64,000 nucleotides of DNA from Granulicatella elegans ATCC 700633 (lineage in GTDB: Bacteria > Bacillota > Bacilli > Lactobacillales > Aerococcaceae). The notes beneath the pieces are model-generated. The model saw only the letters and a list, made by a program, of their open reading frames with translations, did no database searches and was not told where the DNA came from. Positions 1 to 9,213 of the stretch are shown piece after piece; position 1 is the first letter of the stretch, and each line of letters starts with the position of its first letter. The position numbers were made by a program, and so were the translations under genes. The stretch lies in NCBI RefSeq assembly GCF_000162475.2, contig NZ_KI391971.1, positions 348,983 through 412,982 of the forward strand, given 5' to 3'.

Positions 1-1
1 A

Positions 2-811
2 GCGATTTCTGCAGTATCAATGGTATTATTATTAGTAGGAGTTTTTGTTTCGTTATTATTTAATATGAATAAAATTGCGACAGATATTGAGCAAGACGTG
101 AATGTACGAGTTTATATTGATTTAGCAGCAGATGAAACAAAAACTGAAGAATTAAGAGCTGCAATTGAAGCATTAGAAGCAGTTTCTACAGTAAAATTCC
201 GTTCAAAAGATGAGGAGTTAGAGGATATTACAAAGAGTGTTGCTCAAGAATTTGAGTTGTTTAAAAATGATAGTAATCCTTTAAGAAATGCATTTGATGT
301 AAGTACAAAAAATCCAAAGCAAACAAAAGAAGTTGCCACTACGATTGAAAAAATGGAATACGTAGCTCGTGTAAACTATGGTGGAGCTCGTGCGGATACG
401 TTATTTAAAGTTATTGCAACAGCTCGAAATGTAGGAATAGGAGTTATTGCTGTATTAATTATTATTGCTCTTTTCTTAATTTCTAATACAATTCGTGCAA
501 CGATTCATGCTCGTAGAACAGAAATTGAAATTATGCAATTAGTAGGAGCGACAAAAGCTTATATTCGTTGGCCTTTCTTCTTAGAAGGTGGATTAATTGG
601 GTTAATTGGCTCAATTGTACCAATTGCTTTATTATGGGCTTTATATGTATGGATTTATAAAGGTGGAAGTGATTTCTTTGCGGGATCAACTTTTAGCTTA
701 TTAGCACCAAATCCTTTCTTATATCGCTTATCTTGGGCGATGGCTGGAGTAGGGATTTTAATTGGATCATTTGGTTCTATTTTCTCAATGCGTCGTTTCT
801 TGAAAAAATAA
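2..811 (+). CDS. ftsX: Cell-division ABC transporter permease FtsX (5' end cut by window)
   Basis: FtsX pairs with the ATPase FtsE and relays division signals to peptidoglycan hydrolases at the septum. The frame is open from base 2 without a start, so the gene begins upstream; an ATG at base 20 is internal (family members have about 30 more residues, including the cytoplasmic start of the first helix). Visible: most of transmembrane helix 1 (LLLVGVFVSLLF), an extracellular domain of about 100 residues, then three helices with the typical FtsX sequence 'IEIMQLVGATKAYIRWPF' after the second. The C-terminus is complete (RRFLKK). ftsE is expected just to the left. Identification rests on family-typical sequence around NMNKIA..IEQDVNVRVYI. 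Confidence 0.93.
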   Translation, partial: AISAVSMVLLLVGVFVSLLFNMNKIATDIEQDVNVRVYIDLAADETKTEELRAAIEALEAVSTVKFRSKDEELEDITKSVAQEFELFKNDSNPLRNAFDVSTKNPKQTKEVATTIEKMEYVARVNYGGARADTLFKVIATARNVGIGVIAVLIIIALFLISNTIRATIHARRTEIEIMQLVGATKAYIRWPFFLEGGLIGLIGSIVPIALLWALYVWIYKGGSDFFAGSTFSLLAPNPFLYRLSWAMAGVGILIGSFGSIFSMRRFLKK

Positions 812-836
812 GTGTGATAAATGGAAGGAAAATCAT

Positions 837-865
837 TTGCAAGTATTCTTAAACAATGGTAGACT
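837..865 (+). promoter_or_regulatory. Predicted promoter of valS leader
   Basis: TTGCAA (837-842) and TAGACT (860-865) are separated by 17 bases. They sit just upstream of the T-box leader of valS and after the end of ftsX. The -10 is imperfect (4 of 6). Confidence 0.5.
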
Positions 866-889
866 ATATTCCATAGAATAAAAGCATTG

Positions 890-1114
890 CACAAGAGGAG
901 TAATACGAATTTTAGTTGATAGAGAGAGAAGGGTTGGTGAAACTTCTTAACAAATTTGTATGAAGGTAGCTTGTAAGTTGGCTAGGGGAATCATAGTAAC
1001 TTAGCTCGGAGTAGACTTCGTTAACAACGTTAAAGGCATCAGTTATGATGCGAATATTAGGTGGTACCACGAAAATAATCGTCCTATGAAGTGAATTCTT
1101 CATAGGATTTTTTT
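890..1114 (+). promoter_or_regulatory. T-box riboswitch of valS
   Basis: T-box leaders bind uncharged tRNA and prevent termination when the cognate amino acid is scarce. The core T-box sequence GGTGGTACCACG is at 1060-1071. The terminator is a perfect 10-bp stem (1082-1091 with 1098-1107) followed by seven T. The 5' part has the usual GAGGAGTAATACGAA-type start and a GGTTGGTGAAA segment expected in stem I. A GTA triplet at 1011-1013 could be the valine specifier codon, but I could not fold stem I by hand with certainty. Location directly before valS makes the tRNA-Val assignment secure. Confidence 0.93.
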
Positions 1115-1150
1115 ATTGTATCAAAATCATTTCATTAAGGAGGAAAAAGA

Positions 1151-3796
1151 ATGGCAAAAGAAATGTCACCAAAGTTTCAACCACAAGAAGTTGAAGCAGG
1201 AAAATATCAATGGTGGGTTGAATCAGGAGTCTTCCATCCAAACGAAGATCCAAATGCAGAACCTTATTCAATCGTTATCCCACCACCAAATGTAACAGGT
1301 AAATTACATTTAGGACATGCGTGGGACGTTACATTACAAGATATGATTATTCGTCAAAAACGTATGCAAGGGTACGATACATTATGGTTACCAGGTATGG
1401 ACCATGCCGGAATTGCGACTCAAGCAAAAGTAGAAGAAAAATTACGTGGAGAAGGTTTATCTCGTTATGACCTTGGACGTGAAAAATTCTTAGAACAAAC
1501 ATGGGAATGGAAAGAAGAATATGCAAGCCATATCCGTGAACAATGGGCAAAAATGGGAATCTCTGTAGACTATCGTCGTGAACGTTTCACATTAGACCAA
1601 GGCTTATCAGATGCTGTTAAAAAAGTATTCGTAACATTATATGAAAAAGGCTTGATTTACCGTGGAGAATACATTATTAACTGGGATCCAAAAGCAAAAA
1701 CTTCATTATCAGATATCGAAGTTATTCATAAAGATGTAGAAGGTGCTTTCTACCATATGAATTATCCATTAGCAGATGGAAGTGGAGTATTAGAAGTTGC
1801 AACGACTCGTCCTGAAACGCTACTTGGAGATACTGCTGTTGCAGTTCACCCTGAAGATGAACGTTATCAAGCATTGATTGGAAAAACAGTTATCTTACCA
1901 TTAGTTGGAAAAGAAATTCCAATTATTGCTGATGAGTATGTTGAACAAGATTTTGGAACAGGGGTTGTAAAAATTACACCTGCTCATGATCCAAATGACT
2001 TTGAGGTAGGTAATCGTCATAATTTACCACGTGTAAATGTGATGAATGATGATGCAACGATGAATGAATTAGCTGGAAAATACGAAGGTATGAATCGTTT
2101 TGCAGCTCGTAAAGCTATTGTTAAAGATTTAGAAGAAGCAGGTCTTCTTGTAAAAATCGAAAAACATGTTCACAGTGTGGGACATTCTGAACGTACAGAT
2201 GTTGTTGTAGAACCTCGTTTATCAAAACAATGGTTTGTTAAAATGGGACCTTTAGCAGAACAAGCAATTCAAGCACAACGTGCAGAAGAAGACAATACGG
2301 TTAATTTCTATCCACCACGTTTTAATGATGCTTACTTACGTTGGATGGAAAATATTCATGACTGGGTAATTTCTCGTCAATTATGGTGGGGACATCAAAT
2401 TCCAGCATGGTATCATAATGAAACAGGTGAAGTATACGTTGGAATGGAAGCTCCAGCAGATGCAGAAAACTGGACACAAGATGTGGATGTATTAGATACA
2501 TGGTTCTCATCTGCATTATGGCCATTTTCAACAATGGGTTGGCCAGATGTTGAAGCTAGCGACTATAAACGTTACTATCCAACAAGTACACTTGTAACAG
2601 GTTATGATATTTTAACATTCTGGGTAAGTCGTATGATGTTCCAAGGATTAGAATTTACTGGCAAACGTCCATTTAAAAATGTATTAATTCACGGATTAAT
2701 TCGTGATAGCCAAGGACGTAAAATGAGTAAATCTCTTGGTAATGGTGTAGATCCAATGGAAGTTATCGAACAATACGGAGCAGATGCATTACGTTGGTTC
2801 TTAGCAAATGGTTCAGCACCTGGACAAGACGTTCGTTATTCAACTGATAAAATGGATGCTGCATGGAACTTTATCAATAAAATTTGGAATGCTAGTCGTT
2901 ATGCATTAATGAATATTGGTGATTTAACAGTGGATCAATTAGATATCACTGGTGAAAAAACATTAGCAGACAAATGGATTTTAACTCGCTTAAATCAAGT
3001 CATTGCTAAAGTAACAGAATTATTCGAAAAATTTGAATTTGGTGAAGCGGGTCGTCTATTATATCGTTTCATTTGGGATGATTTCTGCGACTGGTATATT
3101 GAAATGTCTAAAGAAACATTAGCAGGAAATGATGAAGCTGCTAAATTAACAACTCGTAGTATTTTAGTGTATGTATTAGATCAAACATTACGTTTATTAC
3201 ATCCAATTATGCCATTCGTAACAGAAGAAATTTGGCAATCAGTTCCTCATATTGGAGATTCATTAGTAGTTGCTTCATATCCAGTTGTACAAGAAAGTCA
3301 AATGGATGAAGTAGCAGCAGAAAAAATGGAATTCTTAATGGACTTTATTCGTTCCGTTCGTACAAGCAGAAATGAAATGAATACACCATTATCTAAACCA
3401 ATTGCAATTGTTGCCAAAACTTCAAGCGCAGATATTCAAGCTATTTTATCAGAAAATGAAAGCTATATTGCTCGTTTCTGTAATCCTGAATCATTTGAAT
3501 ATGGTTTAGAAGTAGAAGCACCAAGCCACGCTGTAACAAGTGTGATTAGTGGAGCTGAAATTTATTTACCATTAGCAGGATTAATTAATATTGATGATGA
3601 AATTGCTCGTTTAGAAAAAGAAGCGGCTAAATTACAAGATGAAGTGAATCGTGTAGAGAAAAAATTATCAAATGAAAAATTCGTTGCGAAAGCACCAGAA
3701 GCTGTTGTAGAAGCAGAACGTGCCAAAGGTAAAGAATACGCTGATCAACGTCAAGCAGTTCTAGAACGTATTGCAACATTAAAAACATTAGCATAA
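1151..3796 (+). CDS. valS: Valyl-tRNA synthetase
   Basis: Class Ia cytoplasmic enzyme that charges tRNA-Val and hydrolyses mischarged Thr-tRNA. The 881-residue length is normal. The HIGH-type motif is KLHLGH (residues 51-56) and the KMSKS motif is intact (residues 524-528). The CP1 editing region lies between, with [17 protein letters not shown]-terminal charged coiled coil (about residues 815-880) is the ValS-specific tRNA-binding arm. The start has a clear AGGAGG site (1138-1143). It is controlled by the T-box leader and normally pairs with folC, from which it is now separated by two insertion sequences. Confidence 0.98.
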   Translation: MAKEMSPKFQPQEVEAGKYQWWVESGVFHPNEDPNAEPYSIVIPPPNVTGKLHLGHAWDVTLQDMIIRQKRMQGYDTLWLPGMDHAGIATQAKVEEKLRGEGLSRYDLGREKFLEQTWEWKEEYASHIREQWAKMGISVDYRRERFTLDQGLSDAVKKVFVTLYEKGLIYRGEYIINWDPKAKTSLSDIEVIHKDVEGAFYHMNYPLADGSGVLEVATTRPETLLGDTAVAVHPEDERYQALIGKTVILPLVGKEIPIIADEYVEQDFGTGVVKITPAHDPNDFEVGNRHNLPRVNVMNDDATMNELAGKYEGMNRFAARKAIVKDLEEAGLLVKIEKHVHSVGHSERTDVVVEPRLSKQWFVKMGPLAEQAIQAQRAEEDNTVNFYPPRFNDAYLRWMENIHDWVISRQLWWGHQIPAWYHNETGEVYVGMEAPADAENWTQDVDVLDTWFSSALWPFSTMGWPDVEASDYKRYYPTSTLVTGYDILTFWVSRMMFQGLEFTGKRPFKNVLIHGLIRDSQGRKMSKSLGNGVDPMEVIEQYGADALRWFLANGSAPGQDVRYSTDKMDAAWNFINKIWNASRYALMNIGDLTVDQLDITGEKTLADKWILTRLNQVIAKVTELFEKFEFGEAGRLLYRFIWDDFCDWYIEMSKETLAGNDEAAKLTTRSILVYVLDQTLRLLHPIMPFVTEEIWQSVPHIGDSLVVASYPVVQESQMDEVAAEKMEFLMDFIRSVRTSRNEMNTPLSKPIAIVAKTSSADIQAILSENESYIARFCNPESFEYGLEVEAPSHAVTSVISGAEIYLPLAGLINIDDEIARLEKEAAKLQDEVNRVEKKLSNEKFVAKAPEAVVEAERAKGKEYADQRQAVLERIATLKTLA

Positions 3797-3818
3797 AAGA
3801 ATACTGAGATAAATCAGG

Positions 3819-3865
3819 TGTTCGATAAATCCTGTTGGTGAGAAATCACTAGCAGGATTTTTTAT
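3819..3865 (+). terminator. valS terminator hairpin that doubles as a solo IS end
   Basis: A hairpin (3828-3841 with 3846-3859) followed by T6 would end the valS transcript. The same block of about 48 bases, with roughly five differences, occurs inverted at 6260-6307, the upstream end of the ISL3-type element. So this terminator looks like the leftover end of another copy of that element, or the element's end derives from it. Confidence 0.7.
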
Positions 3866-3867
3866 TA

Positions 3868-4620
3868 TGTGACTTTCAGTCCGTCACGCTCCGTAGGTGC
3901 GTGACAAATAAACCACCCGCTATGCGGGTGCGCATCAAAGGTTATACCAAAAAAAACTCCAATCGCGATACAATAAAGGTGTTCAAGCCTATCATATAGC
4001 GAGAGGAGAAAAAATATGGCTGAAAAAGCTAATAGTTTATCACATACAAAATGGATGTGTAAATACCACATTGTTTTTACACCTAAGTATAGACGGAAAG
4101 TTATCTATAATCAATATAGGAAAAGTTTGGGAGAAATATTTCGTCGATTGTGTAGTTATAAAGGGGTAGAGATTATAGAAGGACATCTTATGCCGGATCA
4201 TGTTCATATGTTGGTAAGTATTCCACCAAGGATAAGTATTTCAAGTTTTATGGGGTATTTAAAAGGAAAAAGCGCACTAATGATGTTTGATAAACACGCA
4301 AATTTAAAATATAAATTTGGGAACCGTCATTTTTGGGCAGAAGGTTATTATGTAAGTACAGTAGGACTCAATGAAGCTACCATAAGAAAGTATATACAAG
4401 AACAAGAAAAACATGATATAGCAATCGATAAATTAAGTGTAAAAGAGTATGAGGATCCCTTCAGGGATGATGGTAAGTAATACAAACGCCTCTTTAAGAG
4501 GCAAGTGACGAGTCAAAAGCAATAAGGCTTGAACAAAGTGAAAGCCAGCGTCTTGAGGCGCTGGCTTGTAATCTGGGCTTATAGCCCCGGTTCAAACCAC
4601 CCGTTAGACGGGTGGTCATG
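3868..4620 (+). mobile_element. IS200/IS605-family element (tnpA only)
   Basis: The element contains one Y1 transposase gene (4016-4480) flanked by subterminal hairpins: CCACCCGC-TAT-GCGGGTG near 3915-3931 on the left and CCACCCG-TTAGA-CGGGTGG near 4597-4615 on the right. Imperfect terminal hairpins rather than inverted repeats are characteristic of the family, which transposes as single-stranded circles. It has no tnpB partner. Boundaries are estimated from the hairpins and from the similarity shared with the decayed copy at 39250-39615. It sits between the valS terminator and the ISL3-type element. Confidence 0.8.
4016..4480 (+). CDS. tnpA: IS200/IS605-family Y1 transposase TnpA
   Basis: A single-strand-specific HUH nuclease of 154 residues, typical length for IS200 TnpA. 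The metal-binding HUH motif is HVH in 'MPDHVHMLVSIPP' (about residues 61-66). The candidate catalytic tyrosine lies in 'GYYVSTVGLNEATIRKYIQ' near residue 121. An AGGAG site lies about 8 bases before the ATG. The frame is intact, so this copy may be active. A degenerate copy is present at 39397-39615. Confidence 0.93.
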   Translation: MAEKANSLSHTKWMCKYHIVFTPKYRRKVIYNQYRKSLGEIFRRLCSYKGVEIIEGHLMPDHVHMLVSIPPRISISSFMGYLKGKSALMMFDKHANLKYKFGNRHFWAEGYYVSTVGLNEATIRKYIQEQEKHDIAIDKLSVKEYEDPFRDDGK

Positions 4621-4624
4621 ATTT

Positions 4625-6316
4625 GGGCTCATCGACAAATTCTGTTGGTGGATCAAATTTAACACCAAATTAAGTCTTTAATTTTTAATAATAAGGTGAG
4701 AGAAACTGAAATATTTAGTCTATTGATGAATCCACCACAAACATAACTATGAATGAAATCTAGTTTTAACTTTATAATGAGCAGGGGCATGTTATCCGCG
4801 ATTAGCGGTTTGGGGGCTGTGAAATTTGATATTATTTTTCGCTTCCCCCAATTCAACATGCCCATGGAGGCTCATTGTCAAGTTAAAACGACTCTATACA
4901 ACCTCTCTTAAATCATAATGATTTTCTATTGACCGGGGTAAAGAAACACCCTTTGATAATCTTAATTCTTAATTTCATATTCTCAAAATTTCGATATCCA
5001 TATGCCACACGTTTAATCACTTTAATGAAATTATTCGTTCCTTCAATAGCTCCATTGGAATATCCTGTCATAAATACTTGATAAATCCCATCCTTAAAGC
5101 GTTTGAATACTTCAAACTTCTTCTTAAATTCATAAGGTAATTGTTTTGGAATCTGTTTTATACATGTCATAAATACCTCATAATCTTTCTTCTTGTAGGC
5201 TTTTCTAAGTTCTTGAATGAAATCATATGCGTCTGATAACACTTCATCAAAACTCAATAGTTTTTCCACTAATTGTGCTTGGGTGAGATGCGTTTTAAAG
5301 TGATAGTTATAGCGTAGCTTTTCTTCATCCAATTCTTCACTTGGTTTTAACAGTAGTTTCCAGTAACGTTTTAATGTCTTCTGTTGTGTTGATTTAGCAG
5401 AGAATTGCTTCATAATTACAACTCGAAGTTGATTAAAATTACGATTCATATGTTGGACAATATGGAATCGATCTACTACGATAACAGCGTTTGGAAATAC
5501 TGCTTTAATAAGGTTTTGATAAGAAGCATTCATATCCATCACTAAATATTTTACTTTTAAACGTTGTTTACGGGAGAACTTCATAAAGAAAGAAATCAAT
5601 TCATGAAGTGTTCTACCAGGTAAAATATCAATTAATTGGTGATTTTCTCCATCTAAACAAATGAAATTCATTTTCCCTTCTTGCGTTTTAACGCCTCTAA
5701 ATTCATCTAAACAAAGCACTTTAGGTAAATAGTTATATCGTTGCATTGTTTTTATTTTAAACTTTTTCATCACTCTTTCGACTGTCTTGTCAGAAATTGA
5801 AAGAAGTTTGGCAATTGTTTTTCTAGAAAAGTTTTCTTTTAAGTACAACATAATTTGGCACGCTAAATCATAAGAAATATTACTATTTTTGGGAACAAGA
5901 GGGCAATCTGTAACCCAAGTTTTACGACAATCTTTACAGATAAATCGTTGTACTTTTAATTCTAAAAGAGTTTTATTCCCGTATAGATGTGGAATTCTAA
6001 TTTTATGTTCCATTGGAGAATGTTTAATGACATTTTTACTAGAACAATATGGACAAGAAGTACAAGTATTTGTCCAAGTTCCTTTAACTTTATGAACAAT
6101 TTCGTGGTTTTCTGTCACCGTTTCTAACCAATTTTCATCCGCAATAAAATTTTTTTCTGTTAATCCTAGTAATTTTCGTATACAATAGTCCATGAGAGAA
6201 ATCCTCCTTTGATTGGTTTTGGTCGACTTAATCATAACCTGGATTTCTCTTTTTTTCATATAAAAAATCCTGTCGGTGATTTCTCACCAACAGGATTTGT
6301 CGAACAACCTTTATTT
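4625..6316 (-). mobile_element. ISL3-family insertion sequence
   Basis: One transposase gene on the minus strand. The outer ends share inverted repeats: + strand 4625-4650 and the complement of 6291-6316 match at about 21 of 25 positions (core CGACAAATYCTGTTGGTG). The end upstream of the transposase (6263-6300) is itself a perfect-looking hairpin whose T-run faces inward, so it would stop transcripts entering toward the transposase. The left boundary is uncertain: another sequence at about 4868 (GGCTCATTGTCAAGT) also resembles an ISL3-type end and would give a more usual length near 1.45 kb. The 4481-4912 stretch otherwise holds only IS ends and hairpins. Confidence 0.75.
4913..6193 (-). CDS. 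ISL3-family transposase
   Basis: DDE transposase of about 426 residues. The N-terminal zinc-finger has paired cysteines (CTSCPYCSSKN and, later, FICKDCRKTW), followed by a helix-turn-helix (SRKTIAKLLSISDKTVERVMKKF) and the ISL3 catalytic domain beginning CLDEFRGVK, with VMDMNASY and the C-terminal SNGAIEGTNNFIKVIKR. I chose the start MDYCIRKLL at 6193 because AAAGGAGG lies 9 bases upstream; the frame stays open 22 codons further but without a ribosome site. No internal stop, so it may be functional. Confidence 0.92.
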   Translation of the reverse strand: MDYCIRKLLGLTEKNFIADENWLETVTENHEIVHKVKGTWTNTCTSCPYCSSKNVIKHSPMEHKIRIPHLYGNKTLLELKVQRFICKDCRKTWVTDCPLVPKNSNISYDLACQIMLYLKENFSRKTIAKLLSISDKTVERVMKKFKIKTMQRYNYLPKVLCLDEFRGVKTQEGKMNFICLDGENHQLIDILPGRTLHELISFFMKFSRKQRLKVKYLVMDMNASYQNLIKAVFPNAVIVVDRFHIVQHMNRNFNQLRVVIMKQFSAKSTQQKTLKRYWKLLLKPSEELDEEKLRYNYHFKTHLTQAQLVEKLLSFDEVLSDAYDFIQELRKAYKKKDYEVFMTCIKQIPKQLPYEFKKKFEVFKRFKDGIYQVFMTGYSNGAIEGTNNFIKVIKRVAYGYRNFENMKLRIKIIKGCFFTPVNRKSL

Positions 6317-6385
6317 GTTCAAGATTATTATGTCTTGCAAGTTGAAGAGGGAATTTGTATGATGAAAAATGAAAGAAGGGGAATC

Positions 6386-7645
6386 ATGCAAACAGTTAGA
6401 GAGTGGATCTTAGATCGAATGAAATATAAACGAAAATACGGATTAGACAGAATGAGAGTATTAATGTCGCTTCTTGGAAATCCTCAGGAAGATTATCCGA
6501 TTATTCATGTAACAGGAACAAATGGAAAAGGTTCAACAATTGCGATGTTATCGTCCTTATTTGTTCATCATGGGCAAAAGGTAGGAGCATTTGTTTCCCC
6601 TCATTTAATCGATTATACGGATCGGTTTTTAATCAATGGTAACGTAATGCCCGAAGAAGATTTTGAAATCGTTGGAAATCTCGTTCAACAAGCAGAAGTA
6701 AAATTGATAGATGAGTATGAACCATTAAGTTTCTTTGAAATCATGACGGCTATGGCGTTAGTCTATTTTTCTAGAAAAAAAGTAGAAGTTGCTTTATTAG
6801 AAGTAGGGATTGGTGGATTATTAGATACAACTAATATTGTCCATTCAACGATGAGCGTGATTACATCGATTGGGATGGATCATGAAGAAATGTTAGGAAA
6901 TACGCTTGAAGAAATTGCGATTCAAAAAACGGGAATTTTTAAACCAAATCAAGAAGTCGTATTAGGAAAATTACCAACAGAAGCACTACAAGTAGCTGAA
7001 GTAGTCGGAAAAGCTTATAACTGTGACTTACATACGTTCGAACGAGAGTTTAACATCGAACCGTTTGAAGATGGGTTTATTTTTACAAATTCAGATACTC
7101 GAATTCACATTTCTTATCTGAATTTGAAAGGAAATTATCAATTAGAAAATGCTGCAGTAGCGTTAGAATGCTTTTTACAATTTGAAAAGAATTTCCAACT
7201 GCCAATTGAACTATCTGCCATTCAAGAAAGTTTCCAAACGGTTACTTGGCCAGGAAGAATGGAAGTAGTGCATCAAAGTCCTACAGTAATATTAGATGGA
7301 GCTCATAATATTCATGCATTAAAACGATTTGTTGAAACGGTGAAACAACATGGAGAACTGGAAGCTCAACATACGATTTTATTTTCTGCACTAAAGAGAA
7401 AACACTATATAGAAATGGTCGATTATTTACGAAAAGAGTTACCTGAAGCTCGTTTAGTAGTAACAACATTTGAGTATGCAGGTGCAATTGAAAAAACGGA
7501 CTACCCTTCTAGTGAGATTGAATTTGTAGAGAATGCTCAACAATTTATCGAGAATTACATTAACAAAACGTCAGACCAAGAAATACTTTGGATTACAGGT
7601 TCACTTTATTTTATTTCTTTTGTGAGAAAAATTTTTATAAAATAA
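6386..7645 (+). CDS. folC: Bifunctional folylpolyglutamate/dihydrofolate synthase
   Basis: Adds glutamate to folates (and in many bacteria to dihydropteroate) using ATP; a Mur-ligase-fold cytoplasmic enzyme. The P-loop is GTNGKGST (residues 44-51). A conserved segment is LLEVGIGGLLDTTN, and the C-terminal domain carries 'WPGRMEVV' and 'LDGAHN'. The start MQTVREWILD at 6386 matches the family and has AAGGGG just upstream; an alternative in-frame ATG is at 6359. The frame remains open back into the ISL3 element, which is coincidental. folC normally follows valS directly; the two insertion sequences now lie between them. Confidence 0.95.
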   Translation: MQTVREWILDRMKYKRKYGLDRMRVLMSLLGNPQEDYPIIHVTGTNGKGSTIAMLSSLFVHHGQKVGAFVSPHLIDYTDRFLINGNVMPEEDFEIVGNLVQQAEVKLIDEYEPLSFFEIMTAMALVYFSRKKVEVALLEVGIGGLLDTTNIVHSTMSVITSIGMDHEEMLGNTLEEIAIQKTGIFKPNQEVVLGKLPTEALQVAEVVGKAYNCDLHTFEREFNIEPFEDGFIFTNSDTRIHISYLNLKGNYQLENAAVALECFLQFEKNFQLPIELSAIQESFQTVTWPGRMEVVHQSPTVILDGAHNIHALKRFVETVKQHGELEAQHTILFSALKRKHYIEMVDYLRKELPEARLVVTTFEYAGAIEKTDYPSSEIEFVENAQQFIENYINKTSDQEILWITGSLYFISFVRKIFIK

Positions 7646-7709
7646 ATATTTTTAAGCCTTTTTTGCGTATATATAAGTTGAAAGAACTATAGCAAAAGGG
7701 GGAAATAAA

Positions 7710-8396
7710 ATGGAAATGGATCAACAATTATTAGAATTGCCATTAGAATCTATGCCAAGGGAGAGATTAGAAAAATTAGGAGCTAAAAGTTTAGAAACTT
7801 ATGAATTATTAGCAATTTTGCTTCGGACAGGATCCAGAGAATTAAATGTATTGCAATTATCGAAAGTTGTGTTGAATACGTTTGAAGATTTATTTACATT
7901 AAAAATGGCAACAGTAGAAGAATTAATGGCGATTCATGGAATTGGACGAACAAAAGCTATTGAATTAAAAGCTGCAATGGAATTGGGAATTCGATTAGGA
8001 ACAGCGAAGCAAACAAAATTAGGACATATTACAAGCTCGCAAAAAGCAGGAGAATGTATTATGGAAGAATTGAAAGATTTATACCAAGAACATTTAATTG
8101 CATTATTTTTAAATTCAAAAAATGAAGTTATTAAGAAAAAAATTATTTTTCGAGGAGGACTGAATCAAGCAGTCGTTCATCCAAGAGAAATTTTTAGAGA
8201 AGCGGTTCGTTTTTCTGCAGCAAGAATCATTATCGGACATAATCATCCAAGTGGAAATGTTACTCCGTCTCAAGCTGATATTGATTTTACAAGACGATTA
8301 TCAGAATGTGGAGAAATGATGGGAATTGAATTGTTAGATCATTTTATTGTGGGGGATCATACCTATTGCTCTTTAAAGGAAGAGGGGTATTTCTAA
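7710..8396 (+). CDS. radC: JAMM/RadC-family protein
   Basis: RadC proteins carry a JAB1/MPN metalloprotease-like domain and are historically named for a repair phenotype now doubted; their exact role is unknown. Length 228 is usual. The N-terminal half has helix-hairpin-helix features (LMAIHGIGRTKAIELKAAMELG, about residues 72-93). The JAMM motif HNHPSGNVTPSQADID lies near residues 177-192, with the upstream conserved glutamate in the NAVVHPREIF-like segment. GGGGG lies 7 bases before the ATG. It follows folC by 64 bases and may share its transcript. Confidence 0.93.
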   Translation: MEMDQQLLELPLESMPRERLEKLGAKSLETYELLAILLRTGSRELNVLQLSKVVLNTFEDLFTLKMATVEELMAIHGIGRTKAIELKAAMELGIRLGTAKQTKLGHITSSQKAGECIMEELKDLYQEHLIALFLNSKNEVIKKKIIFRGGLNQAVVHPREIFREAVRFSAARIIIGHNHPSGNVTPSQADIDFTRRLSECGEMMGIELLDHFIVGDHTYCSLKEEGYF

Positions 8397-8578
8397 AGAG
8401 GGATATTTAATTTGAAATTCTTAGATTTAAAAGGTTAAAGTTTTATCAAAAAAGTCAAATTAAAATTTACTACTTACATAAGATAGATTTCATTTATTTT
8501 TACTATTGTGATAATTTCTATAATACTTCCCACAATAGTTAACAAGTTTTGCTACACTTTATGTGGGAGGATTGGATA

Positions 8579-8947
8579 ATGAAAGTTGAGAGGTATATTA
8601 AAGAATTATTAGGTATAGTTAGTGAAGTCCAGAATATTAAGTATTCAAAAACTAATCTTGAAAAACATTTAATTAAAAGAAACCATATAGATGTTTTAAA
8701 ATATTTTGATAAGATAGAAGAAATTATAAATAATCCAGATTATGTAGGAATGAATCCAAATGAAAAATCTGAGAGTATAGAGTATGTAAAGATTTTTGAA
8801 GATAATGTTTTAGTAGCATTAAAAATTCATGGTTCTAAGGATTTTTATTATATACCTAGTATGTATACAATAACAGATTATAAATTGCAATCCCGATTAT
8901 TTAGTGGGAGACTGAAAAAAGTTGACAATAAAAATAATAAGCCGTAA
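8579..8947 (+). CDS. Small protein, possible PBECR-type nuclease domain
   Basis: A 122-residue protein. The start MKVERYIKELL at 8579 is chosen for the GGGAGG site just upstream; 8549 and 8561 are alternative starts. The second half (NPDYVGMNPNEKSESIEYV, then DNVLVALKIHG and ending LQSRLFSGRLKKV) resembles the phage-type barnase/EndoU/colicin E5-D/RelE-like (PBECR) nuclease-fold domains often found in phage and toxin proteins. That assignment comes from pattern memory and is tentative. A TATAAT at 8519-8524 could serve as -10, though no convincing -35 is seen. It stands alone between radC and ddl, and its AT-rich composition suggests transfer. Confidence 0.6.
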   Translation: MKVERYIKELLGIVSEVQNIKYSKTNLEKHLIKRNHIDVLKYFDKIEEIINNPDYVGMNPNEKSESIEYVKIFEDNVLVALKIHGSKDFYYIPSMYTITDYKLQSRLFSGRLKKVDNKNNKP

Positions 8948-8961
8948 AATACAGATAACAA

Positions 8962-9090
8962 GTATTATTCTTTGAGGGCAGAAAGGGTTCCTGCCGCACC
9001 TTATTGAGGTACCTGAGATGCTGGATACACCGACCAGCCAAGGAATAATCGTAAATCTGTTGAAGAGTCAAGTTCGCTTGGCTCTTTTTA
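8962..9090 (+). ncRNA. Structured RNA candidate with its own terminator (class unknown)
   Basis: By hand-folding: a closing stem P1 (8964-8973 with 9040-9049, ten pairs), enclosing three hairpins, P2 GGCAG/CTGCC (8977-8981/8991-8995), P3 ACCT/AGGT (8998-9001/9007-9010) and P4 GCTGG/CCAGC (9020-9024/9034-9038). A terminator follows, GAGTCAAG-TTCG-CTTGGCTC then T5 (about 9065-9089). The ddl promoter lies downstream, so this is either an independent small RNA or a leader whose regulated gene has been lost. It lacks the signatures of TPP, T-box, SRP or tRNA-like RNAs I can recall. Confidence 0.5.
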
Positions 9091-9126
9091 TATTTTCTGA
9101 AGGTGTTTTTGCAAAATGTGAGTACC

Positions 9127-9155
9127 TTGTCAGTTTATAGTGCATTTGATATACT
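9127..9155 (+). promoter_or_regulatory. Predicted promoter of ddl
   Basis: TTGTCA (9127-9132), a 17-base spacer, and TATACT (9150-9155). It lies after the terminator of the structured RNA and about 58 bases before the ddl start. Confidence 0.65.
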
Positions 9156-9213
9156 AGTGTATGAACTATGAAAGAAGTATCTAGATAAGATAGTTCTAGT
9201 TGGAGGATTGTTT

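Noticed and set aside
4659..4865. 68-residue minus-strand frame between the IS ends
   Set aside because: No ribosome site or motif; lies in IS end sequence.
6209..6385. Longer folC start inside the ISL3 element
   Set aside because: The upstream open frame reads through the element end. Family alignment and ribosome sites place the start at 6386 (or 6359).
8962..9060. TPP riboswitch or SRP/4.5S RNA
   Set aside because: ACCTGAGATGCTGG resembles the second arm of a TPP riboswitch, but the first-arm CTGAGA core is missing. The SRP GGAA/AGCAGCC loop is also missing. The class stays open.
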